Below, piece after piece: positions 49,101-61,100 of a stretch of 64,000 bases of DNA. The position numbers and the translations under genes were made by a program. Where the stretch lies: the NCBI GenBank assembly GCA_903813345.2, contig CAIIXF020000001.1, forward strand, positions 16,633,915 to 16,697,914. The letters are read 5' to 3'. Below the pieces are notes generated by a model. The model was not told where the DNA came from. It made no database searches and was given only the letters and a program-made list of their open reading frames with translations. Origin of the DNA: Owenia fusiformis. Taxonomy: Eukaryota; Annelida; Polychaeta; Sabellida; Oweniidae. The stretch's first letter is position 1. Every line of letters starts with the position of its first letter.

Positions 49101-52100
49101 GTGATTGGTCAATGAATAACATAGAAAAAACATTGAAAGTGAGGAATATCAATCGATACCAACTGGTTTTAAAATTGGTTCCAATAAACATGAAAAGGAC
49201 CACTGGTCATTCTAGAGAGGAAAAAATTTCAACTGGTCATCTGTGAGAAGATACAATTGTCTGACTAAGCAAAAATTCAGTTAACTGTCAAACTAAGCTT
49301 GTTCATAGTTGGACTAAGCTTACTGTTCAATCGGCAGACAACTAAGCTTGCTCATCGTTGGACTAAGCTTACTGTTCAACTGGCAAACAACCAAGCTTGC
49401 TCATCGTTGGACTAAGCTTACTGTTCAACTGGCAAACAACCAAGCTTGCTCATCATCGGACTAAGCTTACTGTTCAACTGGCAAACAACCAAGTTTGCTC
49501 ATCGTTGGACTTAGCTTACTGTTCAACTCACAGACAACCAAGCTTGCTCATCGTTGGACTAAGCTTACTGTTCAACTCGCAGACAACAAAGCTTGCTCAT
49601 CGTTGGACTAAGCTTACTGTTCAACTGGCAGACAACTAAGCTTGCTCATCGTTGGACTAAGCTTACTGTTCAACTGGCAGACAACCAAGCTTGCTCATCG
49701 TTGGACTAAGCTTACTGTTCAACTGGCAGACAACTAAGCTTGCTCATAGTTGGACTAAGCTTACTGTTCAACTGGCAGACAACTAAGCTTGCTCATCGTT
49801 GGACTACACTTACTGTTCAGCTGGCAGACAACTAAGCTTGCTCATCGTTGGACTAAGCTTACTGTTCAACTGGCAGACAACTAAGCTTGCTCATCGTTGG
49901 ACTAAGCTTACTGTTCAACTGGTAGACAACTAAGCTTGCTCATCGTTGGACTAAGCTTACTGTTCAACTGGCAGACAACTAAGCTTGCTCATCGTTGGTC
50001 CAAGCTTACTGTTCAACTGGCAGATAACTAAGCTTGCTCATCGTTGGACTAAGCTTACTGTTCAACTGGCAGACAACTAAGCTTGCTCATCGTTGGACTA
50101 AGCTTACTGTTCAACTGGCAGACAACTAAGCTTGCTCATCGTTGGACCAAGCTTACTGTTCAACTGGCAGACAACTAAGCTTGCTCATCGTTGGACTAAG
50201 CTTACTGTTCAACTGGCAGACAACTAAGCTTGCTCATCGTTGGACTAAGCTTACTGTTCAACTGGCAGACAACTAAGCTTGTTCATCGTAGGACTAAGCT
50301 TACTGTTCAACTGGCAGACAACTAAGCTTGCTCATCGTTGGACTACGCTTAGTGTTCAACTGGCAGACAACCAAGCTTGCTCATCATTGGACTAAGCTTA
50401 CTGTTCAACTGGCAGACAACTAAGCTTGCTCATCATTGGACTAAGCTTACTGTTCAACTGGCAGACAACTAAGCTTGCTCATCGTTGGACTAAGCTTGCT
50501 GTTCAACTGGCAGACAACTAAGCTTGCTCATCGTTGGACTAAGCTTACTGTTCAACTGGCAGACAACTAAGATTGCTCAACTGTCAGACTTTATATTATC
50601 AAGTTTATACCTCAAATGGATAACCAGTAATTGATACTTTTGGTTTTCCTTGTTATTACTTGTTTTTTCTCAACACCAGTAAATTGTGCAGGCTTCAACC
50701 AGGGCTCCTTCCCTATAACATGGTAAAGCCTTATCTAATCTGCTTTAGCATTCTCTTATAATCATCACCATTTACATGTTTTTTAATTGATTTAAAGTTA
50801 AGTATTGGTTCAAGTATTGGTTTAACCATTGTTAGGCTTGTCTAGATGTTTTTTATGTCACCACCAGAAATGGTGACATATTGTTTTAGTCTTCAACTTT
50901 TTTATGGACAGTGTTTAGTGTTTGACACATGGTAATCGGCATTTGGTGTCTGTAACAAATGGCAGGTGGTGATATTTTGCATTTTAATGCCTTGTTAGTG
51001 CTTAATGTTATTATAAATACTCATGAGGTAGTGCAGATGTTGTTTGCTTCTGTTATATCAGTGATCCTCATAACATTAAAGCAATCGGCATGGAAAAATT
51101 AAATATGATGTCACACCCAGTTTTGAATACCCATGTAATATGGAGTATAATGATACTTGGAAGGATTTTAGTCAAAATTGATGTTCTCAATATTTGACGT
51201 TTCTACCAGTAGAATTGTATTTCATGTAATATCTTGATGAAAATATAACACACTCTAATCATTCATCTCAGGAATTTTGGGAGAACATGATGAATATCAT
51301 TATATTACATGAAAAATGCTCTGCTCTTTGCTTAGAGCCAGCTTGGTTGTTCGAAGATCACCACTGTTCATCTGCTCAGCTTATTTGCTTACAGTCATTG
51401 TTGTGGCATCATCGTGTCTGTATGTATGGATGTCTTTTGATCAACTGATATGTGTCTATAAATTGTTACAGGAGCGGGAACGTAGAAGACAACATCTGTT
51501 GCTGGTGAAGGCTCTGGAGGCCAGGAAGAAACAAGAGGTTAGTGTGTTCATCTATATTGTACATAACATACTGTATTGAGAATTCTAAAGGGTAAAGGGT
51601 ATCAGGCAAATGCTGGATCCTTTCAAATTGGAATATGATGAGAATAAGTCCAATTTTCAGGATGTGTCTCATTTTTCTAAAAAAAAAATGATTTGATTGG
51701 AAAATTTATAGTTTCTTATAACTTATCTTTTACTTATATGTTTATAAATCATTTTATTTAGCCTACAATTTACCTCATTGTATTTTGTATACTCCCATTC
51801 CTCATCATATGATTCTGTAATGTAATGTAAATAATTGCCAGTCCATTATTTGTCCAAAATATTCTCAGACTAATCATTTCTTAGCAAGTAAACATTCAAA
51901 AAATCTCTTTCTTTAATCTTTGTCTCTCTTGCAAAAACTACATTAATGTTGTATACTTCATTCATCTTGTAGGATCGTGAGAAGCAGAAGGAGGAGAAGC
52001 GTATGGAAAAGCAGATCTGTAGGGAGAAAAAGATGGAGCAGAGACGTATGGAGATCCAAATGGCACATGAAATGAAGAAACCAATCGATGATCTCCAGCT

Positions 52101-55100
52101 TAAAGATCTTAAGGTATCTTGTATAACTATTTAATACACATATTGTGGCATATAAAAGAGTTCATCGAGGAATCATACATGTAAATGCAGCATTTGAAAA
52201 ACCTCGAAGCGAAACTCAGTTTGCATGGCCTAATCTGTTTTACATACAAAATATGAACAGATGGAATTTTCTGTGGATGTGGGATTGTCATTATGTAACG
52301 CACCTAATTGGTATAATTCATTCATTTAATCATCTTTTCCAAAACAGAATAACATGTGCTAAGGAACAGGATTCTCTGGTCGCATAGAAAATTAAAATCT
52401 AAAAATATTTAAGTTATCAGTCAAATTAATGAAAATGTAAGGACCCAGGCTTCATATGTTTCTTTTGATTTCAGCCATTGCCAAGTTTTGATCGTATCCC
52501 AGGAGTGAAGCTTGCTGGGAAGGCATTCTCCAATTGCCTCATGGTTGTTGAGTTCATGCACAATTTCTCTGCAGCCCTTGGATTATGTAAGTTCACACAT
52601 TTGTTATTATCGATGTCACCACCACAAATTGTTATGGTCTCCAATTTTTGTGTGGATGGTGTTTGGTGTTCAGTGATTGGTGTTCGGCGTTCAGCGTCTG
52701 TAAGAAATAGTAGATGGTGACATTTTGAATGTTAATGCCTGGTACACTATGCATTGATAATCCATAGGGAGTGGTGTGGATTGCCAAATATACAAGTGGG
52801 TTGCAATATTTCAAAACATTAAAGTGATTTTTGTCCATAATACTGGTCAATGATACATGAGTGAGATAAGTTCATGATTTTGTATTAGTTATGTACTCAT
52901 GTACAGCATCTTACCATAAGTAAATAATTCTTTCCATCCGCCGTGTCCTTTGACTTTCATTGTTCATTGCTTGTTTTGTAACATTCAATGAATAAGTTAT
53001 ACGGTATTCGACATAAACTAGAAAAAGGATGTAACAATAACAACATCACCATGCACTAAAATTTCAGCTGGACGCACCATTCCATCTCTCAACAGCCTCC
53101 AGCAAGGCTTGCTCGCTATCAATGATGATGATGTTGCGGAGGTTGTCTCCTTAGTAATGCATCTACTAGGTATAGCTATAGATGACCCAGGTGTTCCGAA
53201 TCCGAAAGAGGTGAGGGATTTGAATGTAAAGTAAAGTAAAAAGTACCACTTGGGGCCCTGCTTTGATACATGTTTATCAGAATTTGTATGAGAGATGTAA
53301 CCAATAAATAATATACTTTGACTTGCGTAACTATTTACTCGTAGATTATTATTTTCAAGTATGTATATTTATCATCACTATAAATCATAATCAACATAGC
53401 ATTTTGAATTGAGATTATTTTCTTATTTCATAGGGAATGACAGCTCTTGGTCAGAAAATTGGTGATGTCATATTAGATGAAGAAAATCTATCTGAAATTC
53501 TACGCATTTTCATAAAATGTCGCCTGGGAAAACTGGCTCCTTTAGCCGAGTTGTTGAAGACAACACCCTTTCAGGCATTGAGCCCAACCAGCCAATCAGA
53601 TATCTTAGGATTCCTATGTGATGAGTTGCTAAGCAACCAAAATGTTCAAGATGCTATTGAGAATTCTATCGAGGCTATGTCAACTATGAGGAAGGATAAA
53701 TGGATTGTGGAAGGAAAGCTTAGAAAGTATGTCAGCTTTATACTTAATGATAATATAGTATCATTACATGACGAGGAATCAAACATTTCAAAGTATCACC
53801 TTGAATTATTAAATACTATATTTTATAATTAATATATTAAATGCTTTGTCTAAATTCAATTACCATAATACTTTCTTGCATCAAACTTTGGATGGAAATT
53901 GAAAGTCTGAAATCTCTCAAGCAATGTTTATATCAATTGAAATAAAGATTATCTAGAATCCTCTAAATCTCTGATAGAAGCTTTGACCTGTATTATCATT
54001 TTCTGCAGATTGAAAACTGTGCAAGGTAGGCGGTTCAACAAGCCAGAGAACAAGGTCAGCGAAAGCTCCATTAATGAAGACAGTTCTCATGTGGCGACAC
54101 CTGGTGGGAGTAAACGTGGCAGCGATGATGAGGATGATCAGGAAAGTGGAAATGAGAGTGACATGGGAGGCAATGAGGGAGTCAACCAATCAGATGGAGA
54201 GGTATGTACGAGTATATATAAATAACAGGGAAGTTGCAATATATTTGAAATACATGTATTCAGGGTAATGTAAAATCTCTCCACCCTAAAAATAAGAGAT
54301 TTAAGGATGCTTCCCCTCCCATTAGAAAGGCAAAATCTGGTGCGATTCTACGTAAATCCTGAATGTAAAATTGTAAATCTTATTTTGGGATTTTTTTCAG
54401 GAGGATAACACAGCGACAGCTGAAGATCTTGAGACAAAATTAGAGAAACTGAACAAGCAGCACAGTCAGTTTAGAACCAAAGTCTTCAATGCCAGTCATA
54501 GGTTACGGGGTTTAACATTTGGACAGGATCGTTTTAAGCGCCATTATTGGGTATTGCCTCATTGTGGTGGTATATTTGTCGAGGGGGCAGAATCTGCAGA
54601 AGTGGGAAGTGATACTGATGAATCCAATAATGAATCTGTGAAAACAGACAATATTGTAAAATCGGAAATTAACAAGGAAATAGGTAATTCCATTAAACAG
54701 GAACCTGGGAATGATGTGAAAATAGACACAGCTATAAAGAAAGAGGTTGATAGTATAAAGGAAGAGAACCAGCCGATTATTCCAGCAAATTCAGACAATT
54801 TATTTAATCATTCGAGTAACTTGGCTAAACTACAGCATATGGTGAATGGTGATATTCCACACTTAAGTCCAAAAATGGAAAAGATTAAAGAAAATGGACC
54901 ATTAAATCTGGACAAAGCAGCAATTGACAAATCTCAGAACAATACAAATTCACATGCAGTGAATGGTTTCCCTGTAACTGAGAGTATATGTAAGGATGAG
55001 CAGTCGCCTTATCATATATCCAAAACAGATAAAGATCAGAGAAATCAGAAACTTTGCTCACTCAATAAATCCAAAGAAAATGATAGTGACAGTAAGGAAA

Positions 55101-58100
55101 TCCAGGGTGAAAATGGAAGTTCACAAAATGGCACTCCGCAGAAGTCTGAATCAAACTTTATGAACATTGATTCACTGATCCAGAAAGATTCTCAACAAAA
55201 CATTTTTGGCAGCAGTTTTATGTCCCCCGATCTCAAAGCTGACCAAACGACAGCTGGACAAATGTTGAAAAATCTAGCCACAAGTCAGTCAAATCAAAGC
55301 TCATGGTTTAGTATTTTACCCAGAATGCCCTGTGATGATAAATCCATAACAACAGGGTCTCTTGGTGTGAATAATACATCGACACCAAAAGACACCCCTG
55401 CAGATAAAACTGTAAAATCTGAACCTCTCATATCTCCATATTTACCTCCCACCCCATACAGTGCGTATCTCCCAAGTCCATCATTTGCTTCAATGCATAT
55501 GGCGCAATACAACTCAAATAGCAACTTCAGTATGGGAGAGAACAGTAATAACTCATCTTTCCCGTGTATGCCACTTGATCTCAGCATGCCATCCATTTCT
55601 GCCCCAGAGACCCCTGATAAAAACAATGTCAATAAAGAGACCCCTGAGAAGCAACAACAGCACAATGCTTCTAGTTTCTTAGATCAATCAGGTCTACAAG
55701 AGGAAAAGGCTAGACAGTCAGAAGATATGACATCTATCAGTGTACTACAACATGAAAAGCCACAGACTATTCCAATAGGTAGGGAACATCTTTAAATAAA
55801 ACATTCTGAGACATACAATATTAATGTAGGCCTTTACTAGAAAGCCCATAGGAATATGTGATATCCATTGTGCCTGAATCTCTTTATTTCTACAGGAATA
55901 GAGCTGATTGTGAATACCTTAAAATTGCAAGAATCTCTAATGTGAATTTTTTAGTTTATTTAAGACATAAGTTCACTCAAGAATTGTTTTAAAATGGAAG
56001 TGTTTGACATTCATGTGTATATACCGGACTATTGAGGTATCAGTCAATCCAAATGCAACGTTTGAATGAGGTGTATAACGGATATTATTATTCCAGAACA
56101 CCAGCATGGATGGTGGCGTATAGCAGACCCCAATCAGCTAAAGGCTGTTCAAAGGTGCATACATCCACGTGGAATACGAGAGAAAATTCTGCAGAAAAAT
56201 ATCCAGAAGTACCAAGAGTATGCATATAGTTCCTGTATTACTGCCTCCTCAGAAGGTATGTTGAAATAATCTATTTTGCTTTGATTATGTGTTCAATATT
56301 TAAAAATATTGGGGTTTTCTAACCAAGGATTTCAAGTCTGTTCTCAAGAGTCACACATGTTCAATGTCTGTGTTCGTACTATGACAAAAATGGAAAACTT
56401 GCATGTTATTTATATATTTACATAATAATATTTATAATCTTAATGTAACAATTACTTCTCATCATCATACTTCATTTATTTTTTATTTTATTTATTTTTT
56501 TATTTATATTTGTAAAATAATTTGTGTCATGCTTTTTGTAGCCAGTTAGTCATTTTGCAGTCAGATTTGAAGATCAAAAATGTATGATATACATGTATAT
56601 TGAAGGGCATGGCTTCTCATTTCATATTATTTTAACTTTATCAATACTCTTTTTAGTAACTGATCTTAAGATAACAGATATGGACCGTGAAATATCCCAG
56701 AGTGCAACACGTGCCCCTATGCCAGACGGGAAGGATGCAATACATCAGGACATAAAGTTTGACGCAGAGAAATCAGTATTTGAAGATATAGAAGATCTTG
56801 AAGAAAGAATTTTTACTGCCAGCCTACAAGTAAAAGTAAGTAAAGCAGTGTAATTGAGTATCACCCATCTGTGTACTTCAAGAAATTAGGAGGGTATTGG
56901 AATAATCATCTCTGAGTGAAAAATCTGTTGAATATTTCTTTTGAGGAGATTGTTAATTAAGAAATATAAACCGAAAAGCAAGGGTAATATTGTCGAATAC
57001 ACCCCGCAGGCCTAGGCACAAACGTTTTTTGTTCGAAAGCTTTTGTGCCTAGCCCTAAGGGGTGTATTCGACGATATTACCCCTACTCTGAGGTCTATAT
57101 TATGATTCGAACATGAAAACTCACCAAAATGTTCCGATGGTCCGCCATTACTACAACCCACCGTTATGACGTCACACATTACACGTATTACCAGGGGTAT
57201 TGATCGTGAATATACCCCGGGTGAAATGTTGACTGTTTACAGTTTATAGAAGGCGTGAATACAGTCATGTTCGAATTTCGAATCATACCTTCAGAAAAAT
57301 ATTTTCAGTGTTTATATATTCCCTTGGAATGATCCATCTACTGCTAATTGAAATGTTTTGCAATTCATGTGGATGTTTTTTCAGGGTTGGAAACTACCTC
57401 CAAGGGTCACAGATGAGGAGAAGCTGATACTGGTGCCAAGTGAGAAAGCTCTCAATAGTGAGATTGAACAACACCCACTTGATCATGGCAGGGAGCGCCT
57501 CTTGGGCCTGGAAGAGAACATAGAACGAAGATACCTCAAGCCACCATTTACTAAAGCGTATGTATCCTATTAATTTTAAAATATGTGCCTAATAGGATTT
57601 CTTCAGGTTACTCTAAGTGGGAATTATACTTCAGAAAAAACATTTTGCCTGTTTCTATACAATTAGAGTATCACTAACATTTACAGTACAATTGATCTCA
57701 CCTACATTTACCTTGTGTTACAGTACAACAATTGATCTCTTCTACTTTTACCCTCTTTTACATTAGAACAATTGACCTCATCTGCATTTGCCTTGTTTTG
57801 CAGTACAACAATTGACCTCATCTACATTTTACATTTACCTTGTTTTGCAGTACAACAATTGACCTCATCTACATTTTACATTTACCGTGTTTTACAGTAC
57901 AACAATTGACCTCATCTACATTTTACATTTACCTTGCTTTACAGTACAACAATTGACCTTATCTACATTTTACATTTACCTTGTTTTACAGTACAACAAT
58001 TGACCTCATCTACATTTTACATTTACCTTGCTTTACAGTACAACAATTGAGCTCATCTACATTTTATATTTACCTTGTTTTACAGTATAACAATTGACCT

Positions 58101-61100
58101 CAGCTACATTTTACATTTACCTTGTTTTACAGAACAACAATTGACCTCATCTACATTTTACATTTACCTTGTTTTACAGAACAACAATTGACCTCATCTA
58201 CATTTTACATTTACCTTGTTTTACAGTACAACAATTGACCTCATCTACATTTTACATTTACCTTGCTTTACAGTACAACAATTGACCTCATCTACATTTT
58301 ATATTTACCTTGTTTTACAGTACAACAATTGACCTCACAAACATGCAGACAAATCACAGAGCGGAGAAACGGTTAGAAAAGGAACGTGAACGTGAAGAGA
58401 ATCATGAAAATACTGAAAGCAATGATGGCAACCCTGAACAAAACAGTGCAAAACTCAAAGACATTCCAAATGCTCTGATTGGTTGGCGGAATTCTGTTGC
58501 CAAGGCTATGAATCCTTCCCAGTTATACATATGTTTCCAGCAACTAAATAAGTCAATAGCATGGGAGAAGTCCATTATGAAAGTGGTAAGTACATGTTAT
58601 TCTATGTAGCTATGGCCCTGCATTGGACATCTTGTACAGTTAGTTTCCATACCATTTTAACACTTAATCTTTTACACAGTGCACTAACAGAACTTTCAGC
58701 AATATCAGTATTACCAATAGATATATTACCGATTAAAGGAATCAATATTTTCTGAAATTCTTTGTTTTTTAGTTATGCCAGATCTGCTTACGTGACAACA
58801 ATGAGGCAGAGCTGCTGCTGTGTGACAACTGTGATAAAGGTTACCATACCTACTGTTTTAAGGTATGCACTGTTATGTAGTCTTGCTGCTAATCTCCCCT
58901 GTTGCCTGTTTCTGTACATAGAGTTTTTAAAAGAAGAGTGTGTGTATTTATGAACAAAGTCATGTCCAGTGTGACAAAAAATGAAAATTACATTTTAGTA
59001 TCTTTGAAAATAACTAACTTTTCAACCTCTATCATAGAGACATCAAGAGTAGTGAATTTAGTAATTAGAAAATCAAATGCAAAAGTTAATTTAACAAGTT
59101 TGAAGTCTTACATGGAATAACTTAAAATTATGCTGGAATCCAGTTATGGATTGAATGATCTTAAGAAGATGTAAGAAGATGTGTTCAATGTGTTCAAAGT
59201 TATGGTGTACTTATAACAACATAGAGGTTGAGAGATATTACATTTACTATCTAAGATACATGTAGGCTCTCTATAAAATCACTTAGTTGCACACTATACA
59301 CAGAAAAACTCAATAATATTCTATCAGGATTCAGAATCACACTACCCTACCACGTGACCACATTTTAAAATGATACAGGGTACGGTTAAGTTGCAAATGG
59401 AGCGGGAATTCTCTATCTTTGTCCATTGGGCTTTTCTGGTAATAATACGTTGCAAACTGCTCGATGAATCTATACAATGTATAGTAGAACACTTAGAATA
59501 TGTGTAAAATCTAGTATACATTCAGAACTATGGAAATAAACAAACGTCCTCCATTTGCAACTTCCCTGTAGCCTGTACTTCTTTTAAAGGAATACAGGAT
59601 ACAGTATGGGGGTATAGTAGTGTGAGAATGGGGATAGTTTTCCAAAATTAGCAGGTTGCATTTCTTTGTCACCATATACATTTTATGTCAACAGTATAGC
59701 TCAACTCATGGATTCATGACAATTTCTTAAAAAAAACATCTGTTGTTGAAGAGAAATTGCTGTGAAATCGAAAAAGTAAAAGACCGATATAATTTGGTTC
59801 CGATTTGAATTTAAATCAAATTGAATTATAAGTTGCGAATTTTTTACATAAGTAAATGAATATGTATCATATATATGTACAAGTATCATGTATTTCTACC
59901 TTGGACTTCATTTCCAGTTTCAGTTCAAAATTAAAAATAAATTTCCGTAAATTATTCCTCGCCTGTCTCATGGCTGACTTCGCCCATGATTAACCGTATA
60001 TCTGAATTTGTTATTTCAGCCTAAGATGTCCAGCATCCCTGACGGGGACTGGTACTGCTTTGAATGTATAACAACAGCCTCTGGTAGACCCCATTGTGTA
60101 GTTTGTGGAAAGACAGCTGGCCGCATGGCTGATTGTGATAACTGTCCACGTGCATTCCATATAGACTGCCTTGTTCCACCCCTTCCCAGGGTCCCCAGGA
60201 AGTGGTCCTGTGCTACGTGCGTCTCTGATAAGGTATGTCAGGGCCCATGCATTTTCAGAATTTATTCAAGGTTCCTTTTTGGAACAATTGTAATTTACAA
60301 TTCTTAAGAAGAACATTGTGTACTTATAAAAAAACATTGCCTACTCTCAAAGCAGACTTGCGACCAAATTGTAAATTATGAGAGTTTCAATAATGACCCC
60401 ATAATAACAAATTCAAGTAAATGTGCAGTCATTCATTCTGGTATACATTGCCATTGAGTTGATAAGTGTCCATTATTTGATTATACAGTGTAAACCTAGT
60501 GGGCGTCGTGGTCGCAAGCCTAAGGCACTGAAAGATCTAGAACGTTCCACAGATGACACAACAGATGATGCTGACAAATGCTCCACACCATCTAGTGCAA
60601 CAAGTAGCAAACAAAATGGAACTGATGACTTCACCAACTGCAGGTAACCTTTTGATTTTTTCATCACCATTTATGAAAAGAAATCAAACACTTTGTCATT
60701 TCTACTCAAAAGAAGTACAGAATAAATCGTTAGACCTTTTCATTTTTATGCATATTTTGCATTGTTAATGCCTTTTTGATAGAAGCGATTGATTATTGAA
60801 AATACAGTATTTACTTTTTTTGTTCCAAAACTATATAGTCCTACAACTTGAGTTCAAAGGTGTTTGTTGTAAGTCTCAAACTTGATTTTAAAAAATACAC
60901 ATATACCAAATGTCCTATGAAATATTCCAGGCTTATCCTATCTGAACTCGAAAGGCATGATGAAGCATGGCCATTCCTGCTCCCAGTGAACTTCAAGCAG
61001 TTTCCACAATATAAGAAGGTGATCAAACAGCCAATGGATTTCCAAACTATAAGGAATAAACTCAGGGACTCACAGTAAGTGATTTTTGTACATTGAATGT

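Noticed and set aside
49397-49639. 80-codon open frame
   Set aside because: Falls inside the 49-bp array and repeats with it.
57675-58337. CRISPR-like regular repeats
   Set aside because: Continuous tandem repeats without unique spacers, in an animal intron; the same holds for the other minisatellites.
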